Assembly: GCA_020347565.1 (NCBI GenBank) | Contig: CP070732.1 | Span: 960,847 to 1,024,846 of the forward strand | From: Methanobacteriota archaeon | GTDB taxonomy: Archaea; Thermoplasmatota; Thermoplasmata; UBA10834 | Direction of reading: 5' to 3' | Length of the DNA: 64,000 nucleotides | Part shown: one piece after another, positions 27,697-36,210 of the stretch | How the letters are laid out: each line of letters begins with the position of its first letter | Position numbering within the stretch: position 1 is the first letter of the stretch | Notes under the pieces: model-generated | The model's input: only the letters and a program-made list of their open reading frames with translations | What the model was told of the DNA's origin: nothing | Databases searched by the model: none | Made by a program: the position numbers and the translations under genes

Positions 27697-29625
27697 ATGC
27701 GCACGGGCAGGACCGGAACGAGGCTCTACTGGTGCGACCAGTGCAACGTCCCGCTCATAGGCTCCAGCTGCGGCAAGTGCGGGAGCGGCGGCAGGAGGGT
27801 CCCGCTCTCGCCGCCGGGCGATGTGCGGCTGGCGCTCGAGGGCACGAGGAAGAAGCTGCAGTATCTGTTCCTGAGGGACTTCGGCGTGAGGCAGATGGTG
27901 CGCGATGTGGTGCTGCTGAACAAGACCTCGGGGGACGACCGGGCAGAGGAAGTGATAGTCGACGGCCAAAGAGTGGCCCAGCTGCGCTACGACCTCGAGT
28001 CGAGAGAGCACGAGCTCATACTGAGACTGGGCGGCGCGAGGATGCTCGCGAGCCTGAACTCCAGGAAGCAGGTTACGCTTCGGAAGGCCGAGGGGCACAT
28101 GAAGGGCAAGTACCTTCCGCCCGATTCGATCGAGTCCGTCGACCCTGACATCAGGGCAGGCGACGAAGTCGTTATAAGGATGGGGAAGTTCACCGGGTGC
28201 GGCACGGCCAAGGTCGATGCCGGTGCGATTCGTCGTTCGGAGAAGGGCGTCAAGGTCAGGGATTTCGCCAAGGAGCCACCTTTTCCTCCCAGCGGCAAGA
28301 AGGTCTGGACCAGGATGCTCGTGAAGGCGAACCAGCCCCACCTCGTCGCCAAGAAGGCCAAGGCGGAGCGCGAGATACGCGAGGCCGTCTCCTCTCGGAA
28401 GCTGCCGCTCACGGTGTCGTTCAGCGGAGGAAAGGACAGCCTCGTGGTCCTGGACCTTGCGAGGGCAGTCACGCGTGAGCTGACGGTCATCTTCATCGAC
28501 ACCGGGCTCGAGCACAGGCACACGCGGGACTATGTCGAGACGTTCGCGAGGGAGAACGGCATCCGCCTGTTGCGGGCGAGCGCAGGGAGCGCGTTCGACG
28601 ACAACTTCGACGTCTTCGGCCCGCCGGCAAAGGACTTCCGATGGTGCTGCAAGGTCTGCAAGCTCGCACCGGTGTCCGCGCTCGTAGAGGAGAAGTACCC
28701 GAAAGGCACCGTCACGGTGGAGGGGAACAGGCGGCTCGAGTCGTTCGCGCGGTCGCACATTACGACGGTGGGAGACAACCCGTTCGTGCCCAGGCAAGTG
28801 ACCGTCAACCCGATACGCGACTGGACGGCCCTCGACGTATGGCTATACATCATATGGCGCGAGCTCAAGTACAACCCGTTGTACGACGAGGACGTGGAGA
28901 GGGTCGGATGCTGGATGTGCCCATCCGCCCTCGCATCCGAGTTCGAGGAGATCTCCAAGACCTTGCCTGAACTGGCGCGATGGTGGGAGTTGAGGCTGCT
29001 GGCGTGGGCGGACGAGCACCAACTCCCTCCCGAATTCGTCAGGCACGGCTTCTGGCGGTGGAAACAGCCGCCGCCCAAGATGAGGGCCCTGGCCAGCAGG
29101 TTGAACATCGATGTGAAGCCCGTCAGGGCGGACACGATGAGGCTCCGGGTCCTCAAGGGCGTCAGCCCGTGCGCCGCCGGCGGTTACTCCGTCGAGGCCG
29201 TCCTCGAGATGCCAAAGGAGCCCACGCTCGAGAGAGTAGGAGAGATGCTTAAGGTGATTGGCGAAGTCAGGCTGTCCGAGGAATTCGGTGTGGCCATGGT
29301 CGATTCTGGGACGGCCAGGCTGAGAGTGTTCTCAGGCGGCCAGATAGCCGCCGTAGGCAGGACGCCCGACGAGGCGGAAGCGCTGTTCGGCAGCGCAGCA
29401 CGCGCCGCGCTCAGAGCAGGGATGTGCACGAAATGCAGCATATGCGAGAAGGCGTGCAGGCATGGCGCGATATCCGTACGCGATGACGTGACAATCTCTG
29501 AAGACCTGTGCACGCACTGCGGAGAGTGCGTGGAGAGCTGCGTGGTCGCCCACTACCTGGACAAACTCGCTGCGGACCAGCCAGGGACGTCAGCCGCCAG
29601 CGGCAGGCGCAGGAGGAAGAGGTGA
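27697..29625 (+). CDS. Zinc ribbon-PUA-PAPS reductase-ferredoxin fusion
   Basis: A 642-residue four-part protein. Residues 1-40 hold a zinc ribbon (WCDQC...CGKC). About 115-190 is a PUA-like RNA-binding domain (MKGKYLPPDSIESVDPDIRA). About 240-430 is a PAPS-reductase-type PP-loop domain with SFSGGKDS, CCKVCKLAP and a GCWMCPSAL cysteine pair. The C-terminus, about 575-625, is a 2[4Fe-4S] ferredoxin (CTKCSICEKAC, CTHCGECVESC). The family occurs in methanogens and relatives. Sulfate reduction is unlikely given the RNA-binding domain, and an RNA thiolation or other sulfur-transfer role seems more plausible, which is inference. AAGCTTATTAG at 27662 is a TATA-like element close to ATG 27697. Confidence 0.8.
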   Translation: MRTGRTGTRLYWCDQCNVPLIGSSCGKCGSGGRRVPLSPPGDVRLALEGTRKKLQYLFLRDFGVRQMVRDVVLLNKTSGDDRAEEVIVDGQRVAQLRYDLESREHELILRLGGARMLASLNSRKQVTLRKAEGHMKGKYLPPDSIESVDPDIRAGDEVVIRMGKFTGCGTAKVDAGAIRRSEKGVKVRDFAKEPPFPPSGKKVWTRMLVKANQPHLVAKKAKAEREIREAVSSRKLPLTVSFSGGKDSLVVLDLARAVTRELTVIFIDTGLEHRHTRDYVETFARENGIRLLRASAGSAFDDNFDVFGPPAKDFRWCCKVCKLAPVSALVEEKYPKGTVTVEGNRRLESFARSHITTVGDNPFVPRQVTVNPIRDWTALDVWLYIIWRELKYNPLYDEDVERVGCWMCPSALASEFEEISKTLPELARWWELRLLAWADEHQLPPEFVRHGFWRWKQPPPKMRALASRLNIDVKPVRADTMRLRVLKGVSPCAAGGYSVEAVLEMPKEPTLERVGEMLKVIGEVRLSEEFGVAMVDSGTARLRVFSGGQIAAVGRTPDEAEALFGSAARAALRAGMCTKCSICEKACRHGAISVRDDVTISEDLCTHCGECVESCVVAHYLDKLAADQPGTSAASGRRRRKR

Positions 29626-29904
29626 TCAGCCTTCCTCGTCCTTCAGCTTCTTGGCCACGCCGAGCGTTTCCTTCTTCGCCCTCGATATGCCCTTCCTGCC
29701 GACGCCGACTGCCTTCTTGAACAAGGGCTTGGTCTCGCGGACCACCGTCTCGGTCGCCCGCACGCCGACCTCGATGACCTCGCCCGTTGCGCTGGCCACC
29801 TTCTTCGCGCCGTGATCAACGACCCCCCTGTCCGAGGTGTCATCGCAATGAGGGCAGCTGGGCGAGTCACCGATCTCTCTGCCACATCTAGAACACTTCG
29901 ACAC
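29626..29904 (-). CDS. Small zinc-ribbon protein
   Basis: A 92-residue protein beginning at GTG 29904, with an ideal GGAGGT seven bases upstream. It opens with a zinc ribbon (KCSRCGREIGDSPSCPHC) and continues as a lysine-rich, apolar-patched helix region (GEVIEVGVRATETVVRET). No membrane helix. Function unknown. It is convergent with the PAPS-reductase fusion and divergent from the PrsW-like gene, with which it shares a TATA-rich spacer (CTATAAAGATATC at 29940-29952). Confidence 0.65.
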   Translation of the reverse strand: MSKCSRCGREIGDSPSCPHCDDTSDRGVVDHGAKKVASATGEVIEVGVRATETVVRETKPLFKKAVGVGRKGISRAKKETLGVAKKLKDEEG

Positions 29905-29994
29905 TGTCCATACCTCCGATGCGGTACCCTCACCCAACCCTATAAAGATATCATCGGCGTTTACGACTGGTAAGTGCCAGAAGGCGTGGATCCG

Positions 29995-30720
29995 ATGGCC
30001 GACATCGTCATGATAGTCAGCGCGATAGCGGGGTTCGCCCCCTCCATGGGGCTGATGTTCTACACCCTCAGGGACTACACTTTCCCGAGCGTGGAGAAGC
30101 CGTTCTTCGACGACAGGAAGATATTCGCCTTCTTCGCACTCGGCATAGTGATCGGCATGGCCCTCTTCGCCTTCGAAGAGTGGGGCAGGACGGCGTCGGC
30201 AGCCGAGACGATGCTCGCCTTGATCGTCGGCTTCGCGCTGATGGAGGAGGCGCTGAAGCTGATGATACTCAACTTCCCGAGGTTCCAGAGGAAGGTCGAT
30301 ACAGCGTTCTACGGCCTCTCTTTCGGGCTTGGTCTATCGGCCACCTTCACATTCGCGACCGTGTACGCCAGCGCGCTGGGCGTCGAGAGCCCGTCGGCGG
30401 TGGACATGACCGCTTTCGCCCTCCTTGGCGTGCAGTTCGTGCTGCTCCACGGGGCTACGACGGCGTTCATCGGGATAGGCGTCGCCAGAGGGGAAGTCAA
30501 GCCATACTTCGCAGAGGCCGTCCTGATCCACATAGGCTACAACCTGTTCATGGTGCCGTTCTTCATGTACGACGTGTTCGAACCGCCACTAAACCTCATA
30601 GGCCTCGGAGCGGCGTACATCGTCGTGATATACGGCTACTACAAGGTCCACAGGTTGTCTCTCCCGGTCCTCATCCAGGACGCGAAGAAGCTGTCGGGGC
30701 AGAAGAGAAGGAAGAAGTGA
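29995..30720 (+). CDS. PrsW-like intramembrane protease family protein
   Basis: A 241-residue polytopic membrane protein with about seven helices. The family's putative active-site motifs are present: LMEEALKLMIL (EExxK), LLHGATTAFIGIG and LIHIGYNLFM. In Bacillus, PrsW cleaves an anti-sigma factor; archaea lack sigma factors, so the substrate must differ. ATG 29995 follows GGCGTGG. A GTG at 29974, just after the predicted transcription start, could add seven residues. A basic tail (KKLSGQKRRKK) faces the cytoplasm. Confidence 0.72.
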   Translation: MADIVMIVSAIAGFAPSMGLMFYTLRDYTFPSVEKPFFDDRKIFAFFALGIVIGMALFAFEEWGRTASAAETMLALIVGFALMEEALKLMILNFPRFQRKVDTAFYGLSFGLGLSATFTFATVYASALGVESPSAVDMTAFALLGVQFVLLHGATTAFIGIGVARGEVKPYFAEAVLIHIGYNLFMVPFFMYDVFEPPLNLIGLGAAYIVVIYGYYKVHRLSLPVLIQDAKKLSGQKRRKK

Positions 30721-30722
30721 CC

Positions 30723-31175
30723 TCAGACGGCCCTGTACCGGCCCCCGCCCACCTCGTAGACCATGTTGGCCTCCGTCAGCCGTCTGACCAGGTCCTCGGG
30801 GTCGTTTGAGCCCAACACGGCGAGGACGCGCCTGAGCTCATCCAAGCCGAACTCGCCGAGCTCGTCCGTGAGCCCCCTCGCGATGGCCTCGCCCCTCTGG
30901 ACCGGGTCCTTCAAGGTCATGCATGCCCGTGCGACGCGCACGAACGGGTCCTCGGACTCCTTCGCCTTGCGCCGCCTGAACTTCTTGCCAGATGAGAGCT
31001 GCTCGTTCGCCTGGCCGACCATCTCCGCCAGCTCCTTCGGCGAGTCGGTCTCGAACTTGATCATCGACCTCCGGAGCTTCACTCTGCGTCCGCAGGAGCA
31101 CGAGGTTGTCTTCCGACTGGTCTCCACGCCTCGCGCCCGGCCGCAGGACGGGCAGATGACGAGGCCGTACTTCAC
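30723..31175 (-). CDS. Zinc-ribbon plus winged-helix protein (DUF1922-like)
   Basis: A 150-residue soluble protein. The N-terminal zinc ribbon (ICPSCGRARGVET...CSCGRRVKLRRS) resembles archaeal DUF1922. A basic linker (KKFRRRKAKESED) leads to a C-terminal helical domain ending LVRRLTEANMVYEVGGGRYR, typical of a winged helix with its wing. DNA or RNA binding is likely. GTG 31175 is preceded by GGAGGGTGA. It sits 29 bases downstream of the V4R-DUF835 gene in the same direction, so it is probably the third gene of that operon. Confidence 0.68.
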   Translation of the reverse strand: MKYGLVICPSCGRARGVETSRKTTSCSCGRRVKLRRSMIKFETDSPKELAEMVGQANEQLSSGKKFRRRKAKESEDPFVRVARACMTLKDPVQRGEAIARGLTDELGEFGLDELRRVLAVLGSNDPEDLVRRLTEANMVYEVGGGRYRAV

Positions 31176-31204
31176 GAACTCACCCTCCTCCAGTCTAGAT
31201 CATC

Positions 31205-32137
31205 CTAGAACGAGCGAAGCTCCTTCTCTAGCATCTTGAGGTCCTGCTCCAGGAGCGTCAGCGGGCTGATGGGTACAAGCATGGTAGAATCCGTGACGGC
31301 CACCCTGTCGTTCAGGTGCTGCAATAGCTTCAGCACCTTGGGGAACCCGTTCTGCGATATCAGGTACTCCGTGCCCGATAGGAGCACGAGCGAGCCCTGG
31401 TTCTCCGTCAGGAAGGTCTTGATGTCGGAATACAACAGCGCGAGATTGGAGGGGTCGCGCGAGAAGGTCTTCTGCTGGTCCATGGACAGCCACAGGAAGG
31501 GCGTCCCATGGAGTCCGTAGCGCTCCTTGACCTTCTCGGGATACTCCCTGGCGACGCACAGCGACGGAACGCCGTGCTTGCTGGCGTCCACGAAGATGTC
31601 GAAGGATTGGTCGGGTATCTCCTCCTTGATCAGGTACGAGTATCCTGTCTCCAGCGAGTACTTCCTCGCTGTCTGCGCCTCCACCTGCGCGGCAGGCTTC
31701 AGGTTGTCCACGACCTCATACACCTGGAGGACGCATGAGAGGTATCCCCTGCTCACGCACTCTATCTCATCGACCTCGAAGCGCTTCGATGTCAGCTGCG
31801 AGACGATGCCAGACAGATATCCCCTCGCGAAGTCGCAGCCGTTGCCCTCCTTGGCCTCCACGGACTCCTCGAGGTTGACTATCATCTCCGTCTCCTCTGC
31901 GGACTCGACCCTTATGCGGCTCAGTCCGGCCTCCATCCACACCGGTCCTATCACCGATCTGACGTCCATGAGGTTGGAGCATTCCAGGCCGTAGCTGCCG
32001 ACCAGCGCCCTGCCGCACCTCTGCCCGTACCTGTACAGCATGGTCTGCGCCCTGTGGTCGCCTTCAGTTATCTCCAGCTCCTCCCGCAGGTGGGCGAGGG
32101 CGACCCCAGGCATGACGAAGAACGGTATCGTCTTCAT
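31205..32137 (-). CDS. V4R domain-DUF835 protein
   Basis: A 310-residue protein. The N-terminal half is a V4R (4-vinyl reductase) small-molecule-binding domain ending in its usual cysteine motif (EIECVSRGYLSCVLQV). The C-terminal half is a DUF835-like domain (YGLHGTPFLWLSMDQQ, NQGSLVLLSGTEYLISQNGF), found in archaeal signalling proteins. ATG 32137 overlaps the stop of the small GTPase gene as ATGA, so the two are translationally coupled. I infer that it is a sensor or effector for that GTPase. Confidence 0.75.
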   Translation of the reverse strand: MKTIPFFVMPGVALAHLREELEITEGDHRAQTMLYRYGQRCGRALVGSYGLECSNLMDVRSVIGPVWMEAGLSRIRVESAEETEMIVNLEESVEAKEGNGCDFARGYLSGIVSQLTSKRFEVDEIECVSRGYLSCVLQVYEVVDNLKPAAQVEAQTARKYSLETGYSYLIKEEIPDQSFDIFVDASKHGVPSLCVAREYPEKVKERYGLHGTPFLWLSMDQQKTFSRDPSNLALLYSDIKTFLTENQGSLVLLSGTEYLISQNGFPKVLKLLQHLNDRVAVTDSTMLVPISPLTLLEQDLKMLEKELRSF

Positions 32138-32646
32138 CCGGACATCTCCACCATCTTCTTCGCCATCAGCAGGAACGCCTCCTCGACGTTCTCGCCCGTC
32201 TTGGCGCTCGTCTCCAAAACCGCCGAGCCGATGGAGTCGGCGAACGCCTTGACGTCGTCGACAGAGTAGGTCTTGTCCAGGTCGGACTTGTTCACCAGGA
32301 TCGTGACCGGCATCTCGCCGGCGACGGATGCGAACCCGTCGATCCACGACGAGAGCGAATGCATGGTCTCGGGGCGCGTGAAGTCGCAGACCGCGAGCGC
32401 GCCAGCGGCGCCCCGGTAGTAGGCGGCGTGGAGCGTCTTCTGCGCCTTCTGCCCCAGTATGTCCCAGATCATGAGGTCGACCTCGACTTCGTCGAAGAGG
32501 ATCACCTTCTTCGTCACCTTGGTGCCGAAGGACATCAGATACTTGTCGTCGAAGGCGTCGAAGACGAACCGACGTACCAGGCTGGTCTTGCCTACAGCTC
32601 CGTCGCCCAGCAGGCAGAGCTTCAATATATACTTGTCCGGGGGCAT
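32134..32646 (-). CDS. Ras-superfamily small GTPase (Rab/Arf-like)
   Basis: A 170-residue stand-alone GTPase with all G motifs: G1 GDGAVGKTS, G2/switch I threonine near FGTKVTKK, G3 WDILGQ (WDxxGQ as in eukaryotic Rabs), G4 NKSD and G5 ETSAKTG. The DILGQ variant keeps the catalytic glutamine position. No lipid-attachment cysteine is at the C-terminus (KKMVEMSG). It heads a three-gene operon with the V4R-DUF835 and zinc-ribbon/winged-helix genes; a TATA (GATTAAATAG, minus strand) is at 32676-32686. The switch regions suggest an MglA-like or Rup-like regulator. Confidence 0.88.
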   Translation of the reverse strand: MPPDKYILKLCLLGDGAVGKTSLVRRFVFDAFDDKYLMSFGTKVTKKVILFDEVEVDLMIWDILGQKAQKTLHAAYYRGAAGALAVCDFTRPETMHSLSSWIDGFASVAGEMPVTILVNKSDLDKTYSVDDVKAFADSIGSAVLETSAKTGENVEEAFLLMAKKMVEMSG

Positions 32647-32675
32647 TCGAGAACAGTCCGCTAATGCCTCGGAGT

Positions 32676-32686
32676 CTATTTAATCG
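32676..32686 (-). promoter_or_regulatory. TATA box of the GTPase operon
   Basis: CGATTAAATAG on the minus strand, about 35 bases before ATG 32646, gives a near-leaderless start. Confidence 0.55.
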
Positions 32687-32773
32687 TTGATGGGCCACAG
32701 GTCGAAGGCGCCCGCCGCGACGTTCCCGGGGCGATGGCGCCGGATAAGGAGCGGGCGGCGGGAGGACCGCAGA

Positions 32774-32782
32774 GGATATATG
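32774..32782 (+). promoter_or_regulatory. TATA box of the TetR-ABC operon
   Basis: GGATATATG lies 24 bases before ATG 32806. It directly abuts the palindromic operator, so repressor binding would block initiation. Confidence 0.6.
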
Positions 32783-32785
32783 CAT

Positions 32786-32797
32786 GTAAGTGCTTAC
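32786..32797. promoter_or_regulatory. Probable TetR operator palindrome
   Basis: GTAAGTGCTTAC is a perfect 12-base palindrome placed between the TATA box and the tetR start codon. Its sequence is of the kind bound by many TetR/AcrR repressors, which points to autoregulation of the efflux operon. Confidence 0.65.
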
Positions 32798-32805
32798 TTT
32801 CATCA

Positions 32806-33429
32806 ATGGCGGGTGGCAAGGCGAGGAAGCCAGCAGGACCCTCGGCCCGCGAGAGGATACTCGATGCGAGCCTGCAGCTCTTCGCCCAGAAGGGCTTCGC
32901 CGCCACCGCCACGAAGGACATCGCAAAGAAGGCTCGCGTGAACGAGGTGACCCTGTTCCGGTTGTTCGGCACAAAGAGGGCGCTGTTCGCTGCGACGATA
33001 TCCGAGCGATCGCCGGTGATCGAGATAGGGAGAACCGAGTCGTTCGACATGGACCGGCCGGTCGAGGAACTGCTCATGCGCAACGCGCAGGCCGTGCTCT
33101 CGATACTCCGCGAGAACAGGGATTTCTTCATGATGTCCCTCGGCGACGCGTGGAGAATGCCGAAGCTCAAGGGCGCCTTGAGCGAGTCGGGCGTCGAACG
33201 CGGGATGGAGCTGGCCAGTGGGCTGATGCGGGCGCTGATGGACGCCGGGAGGATACGCAGGACGGACCCACACATCGCGGCCCGGTCGCTGTTCGGGATG
33301 ATCCTGTCGTACTTCCTGACCGCCGACCTGCTGGCGGGGAGAACGCCGGATTCCGAGGAGGATGAGAGGATGCTGAGGGGGTTCGTGAGCATATTCCTGG
33401 AGGGCGTCAGCGGAGGTGTGAGCGAATGA
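32806..33429 (+). CDS. TetR-family repressor
   Basis: A 207-residue regulator with a classical N-terminal TetR helix-turn-helix (RERILDASLQLFAQKGFAAT, KKARVNEVTLFRLFGTKRAL) and an all-helical ligand-binding C-terminal domain. ATG 32806 is nearly at the predicted transcription start. The stop overlaps the ABC ATPase start as ATGA, so regulator and exporter are co-expressed and presumably autoregulated through the palindrome at 32786-32797. The inducing ligand is unknown. Confidence 0.88.
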   Translation: MAGGKARKPAGPSARERILDASLQLFAQKGFAATATKDIAKKARVNEVTLFRLFGTKRALFAATISERSPVIEIGRTESFDMDRPVEELLMRNAQAVLSILRENRDFFMMSLGDAWRMPKLKGALSESGVERGMELASGLMRALMDAGRIRRTDPHIAARSLFGMILSYFLTADLLAGRTPDSEEDERMLRGFVSIFLEGVSGGVSE

Positions 33430-34178
33430 GTGAAGGCACGGAAGACGGAGAAGACAGGCCAGCGGTCGTGACGAGGGGGCTCGGCAAGTCGTTCGGCGAC
33501 GTAGTCGCCGTCCGCGACCTGAACCTCGAGATAGGAAGGGGCGTCATGTACGGCCTCATAGGACCGAACGGCTCCGGCAAGACGACCATCATAAGGATCC
33601 TCAGTGGGCTGTTGAGCGCCTCGACAGGCGAGGCCTGGCTTCTGGGCGAGCGGGTGCCCGCAAGGGCCAACCGCCCCCGCATCGGATACATGCCCCAGGA
33701 GATGGCGATCTACACGGACCTCACCGTCCACGAGAACATCGACCTCTTCGGCGAGATGTACTCCATCCCCGCGGAGGAGAGAGCGGAGAGGGAGGACTCG
33801 CTCCTCGCGATGATAGGTCTCAAGGAGAGGAGGGACTCGCTCGTGTCGAACCTCAGCGGAGGGATGAAGCACAGAGTTTCGCTCGCATGCGCCCTGGTGC
33901 ACGACCCGGAGCTGGTCTTCCTCGACGAGCCGACCGTCGGGGTCGACCCAGAGCTTAGGAAGGGCTTCTGGGACTACTTCGCGAACCTCAAGGCGCGCGG
34001 CAAGACGGTCGTGCTCACGACCCACTACATGGACGAGGCCGTCAGGTGCGACGCGGTCGGCATGATGCGCCTCGGGAGGATGATCGCGGAGGGCGCCCCC
34101 ATGGAACTCATCGAGTCGACCGAATCGGCCACGCTGGAGGACGCCTTCATCGCGAAGGCGCGGGAGGAGTCCGCATGA
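33426..34178 (+). CDS. ABC-2 type exporter, ATP-binding subunit
   Basis: A 250-residue ABC ATPase of the drug/daunorubicin-resistance type. Walker A is GPNGSGKTT, the signature is NLSGGMKHRVSLA and Walker B LVFLDEPTVGVDPELR, followed by the H-loop VVLTTHYMDEA. It is coupled to the repressor upstream and the permease downstream by 4-base ATGA overlaps. It would power export of a hydrophobic compound by the adjoining permease. Confidence 0.92.
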   Translation: MSEGTEDGEDRPAVVTRGLGKSFGDVVAVRDLNLEIGRGVMYGLIGPNGSGKTTIIRILSGLLSASTGEAWLLGERVPARANRPRIGYMPQEMAIYTDLTVHENIDLFGEMYSIPAEERAEREDSLLAMIGLKERRDSLVSNLSGGMKHRVSLACALVHDPELVFLDEPTVGVDPELRKGFWDYFANLKARGKTVVLTTHYMDEAVRCDAVGMMRLGRMIAEGAPMELIESTESATLEDAFIAKAREESA

Positions 34179-35317
34179 ACGTGCGGAGGATGATGGGCGT
34201 CGCGAGGAAGACCCTGCGCTCGCTCAGGCACGACAGGAGGACGGCCGGGTTCCTGGTGTTCATGCCGTTGTTCATGATAGCAATATTCGGCTACACCTTC
34301 GGTGGGGACCTCAAGGACGTCGACGTCGTGATCGTCAACCTCGACGCCGGCGGAGAGAACGGTTCCATGTCGGCCATGATCATAGAGGAGCTGTCGTCGG
34401 GGGAGACGCTCAGGCTCACGGTGCTGGAAGGCGCTGGCGCCGTCGACGGCGAGCAACTGGTGCGGGACGCCGATGCCTGGGCCGCGATCGTGTTCGCATC
34501 GGACTTCACCGCCAGAGCGGACGCCGCCGTCGACGCGATGCGCGCTGGCACGACGGCATACCCCGGCGTGCTCAGCGTATACCTGGACGGCACGAACCCG
34601 AACATCGCGCAGGCCGTGCTTACCGAGATCGCGACGACCATGCAGAGGGTCCTTCTCGCGCAGTACGGCCTGATGCCGCCGATAGCCGTCAGCGGCGAGA
34701 TGATCTACGGCGAGGACGCCGAATTCATCGACTTCTTCGCCCCTGGCGTGATGGGGTTGGCCGCCATGATGGTGACCTTCATGCTCTCGATCATATCCTT
34801 CGTCCACGAACGGACGACGGGGACGCTCGACAGGCTGCTCACGACGCCCGCGACGGAGGGCGAGATAGTGGGAGGCTACGCGGCAGCGCTCGGGCTCGTT
34901 GCGCTCGTCCAGTCGGTGGTGATACTCGTCACTGCCGTGCTGCTGTTCGATGTGGAGGTCGAGGGCAGCATACTGCTCGTTTTGGCCACGATACTGCTCC
35001 TCGGCATAGGCAGCCAGGGGCTCGGCTTTCTGCTGTCGTCGATAGCGAAGACGGAGTTCCAGGCGGTGCAGTTCATGCCCATCATCCTCTTCCCGTCGAT
35101 CCTCCTCGCCGGCGTCTTCTGGCCGATAGAGGCGGTTCCGGAGCTGCTCAGGCCGGTGTCCTACTTCATACCGCTCACCTACGCCGTCGAGGCGTGCAGG
35201 TCGGTGATGATACGCGGCTGGGACCTCGGGGACGTATGGCCGCAGCTGCTCGTGCTGGCCGCCTTCGCGGCTGCGATGTTGATCCTCAGCGCCTACAGCC
35301 TGAAGAGGAGGAGGTGA
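34175..35317 (+). CDS. ABC-2 type exporter permease
   Basis: A 380-residue membrane subunit. After the first helix (LVFMPLFMIAIFGYTF) comes a large extracytoplasmic loop of about 170 residues (DVDVVIVNLDAGGENGSMSA onward). A five-helix ABC-2 membrane domain then carries the family motif HERTTGTLDRLLTTP and ends VSYFIPLTYAVEACRSVMI. This layout is that of YhgE/DrrB-like drug exporters. ATG 34175 overlaps the ATPase stop. The far longer frame starting upstream lies inside the ATPase gene and is not real. Confidence 0.88.
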   Translation: MNVRRMMGVARKTLRSLRHDRRTAGFLVFMPLFMIAIFGYTFGGDLKDVDVVIVNLDAGGENGSMSAMIIEELSSGETLRLTVLEGAGAVDGEQLVRDADAWAAIVFASDFTARADAAVDAMRAGTTAYPGVLSVYLDGTNPNIAQAVLTEIATTMQRVLLAQYGLMPPIAVSGEMIYGEDAEFIDFFAPGVMGLAAMMVTFMLSIISFVHERTTGTLDRLLTTPATEGEIVGGYAAALGLVALVQSVVILVTAVLLFDVEVEGSILLVLATILLLGIGSQGLGFLLSSIAKTEFQAVQFMPIILFPSILLAGVFWPIEAVPELLRPVSYFIPLTYAVEACRSVMIRGWDLGDVWPQLLVLAAFAAAMLILSAYSLKRRR

Positions 35318-35323
35318 CTGCCC

Positions 35324-36145
35324 GTGACGACATCTCCAAGGGTGATACTCGTGACCGACGAAGGCGAGGTCACCTACAGGCAGCTGGAAGCGCTGTTCGC
35401 GGTGAGGAGGGAGGGCAGCATGAAGAAGGCCGCGACCGCCCTGGGCATATCCGCGCCCGTGCTGCACAAGTACGTCAAGGAAGCGGAGGAGCGTTGCGGC
35501 GAGAGGCTCGTGAGGTCGGACAGCACCGGCACGAAGCTCACCACCGCCGGCGCCGCCCTGCTTGCGAGGTTGGAGGCGATCAGGCTCCGCGCGGAGGACA
35601 GGCCATCGCTACACGTCGCCGGCACGCTCGTGTCGGAGCTGTGCCTGCTCAGCGCGGCGTCGGCGATGGCCCAGCGGGGAAGGGACTGCCGCGTGACCGT
35701 GTCGACTGACGACGAGAACCTCAGGGCGATGGAGGAGATGAGGGTCGACTGCGTCATCCTGGACGACCCGCTGCGAGCGATGGAGCTCGCCGAGAGGTTC
35801 GATAGCGTGGAGATCGCCCCCGACATGCTGCTCCTGCGGCGCTCAGGACCGGAGTTCGTCAAGCTCGAGTTCGGCGCGCAGAGGCTCGGGTTCAGGTACC
35901 TCGAACAGGAGGGCATCGAGCACCGCGTGACAAGGAGGTTGTTCGAGCCTGCGCTCCTTGACACGACGGACCTCAGCTACTTCGTCAACCGCAGCCTCGT
36001 CAGGAGAGGCATACTCGCCGCCGAGGGCGCGGGGGAGCAGAGATGGTCCGTCCACTCGATTATGGCGCTTTCGTGCTCGGAACATCCCGATGCCGGCGAG
36101 TTTCTCGCACATGCCAGGAGGACGGGGGTTTATCCTAAAAGATAA
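35324..36145 (+). CDS. LysR/ModE-like winged-helix regulator with ligand domain
   Basis: A 273-residue protein. The N-terminal winged helix (TYRQLEALFAVRREGSMKKA, HKYVKEAEERCGERLV) is of LysR/ModE type. The rest resembles a degenerate periplasmic-binding fold (VDCVILDDPLRAMELAERF). GTG 35324 follows GAGGTGA. It lies 6 bases after the permease stop, so it is the fourth gene of the TetR-ABC operon; it could also regulate the HdrCB genes that follow. The ligand is unknown. Confidence 0.68.
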   Translation: MTTSPRVILVTDEGEVTYRQLEALFAVRREGSMKKAATALGISAPVLHKYVKEAEERCGERLVRSDSTGTKLTTAGAALLARLEAIRLRAEDRPSLHVAGTLVSELCLLSAASAMAQRGRDCRVTVSTDDENLRAMEEMRVDCVILDDPLRAMELAERFDSVEIAPDMLLLRRSGPEFVKLEFGAQRLGFRYLEQEGIEHRVTRRLFEPALLDTTDLSYFVNRSLVRRGILAAEGAGEQRWSVHSIMALSCSEHPDAGEFLAHARRTGVYPKR

Positions 36146-36170
36146 TGCTATACCCTTTTCAGCAAAACCC

Positions 36171-36180
36171 CTATATACGG
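36171..36180 (+). promoter_or_regulatory. TATA box of the hdrCB operon
   Basis: CTATATACGG is 31 bases before the TTG start of hdrC. An earlier in-frame ATG at 36145 lies upstream of this element, and this decides the start. Confidence 0.55.
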
Positions 36181-36210
36181 CGGCCCCCGTCCACCGATCA
36201 GGTGAGAGCT

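Noticed and set aside
34025-35467. Long minus-strand open frame across the ABC permease.
   Set aside because: His/Arg-rich translation typical of an antisense frame; the plus strand encodes a clear permease.
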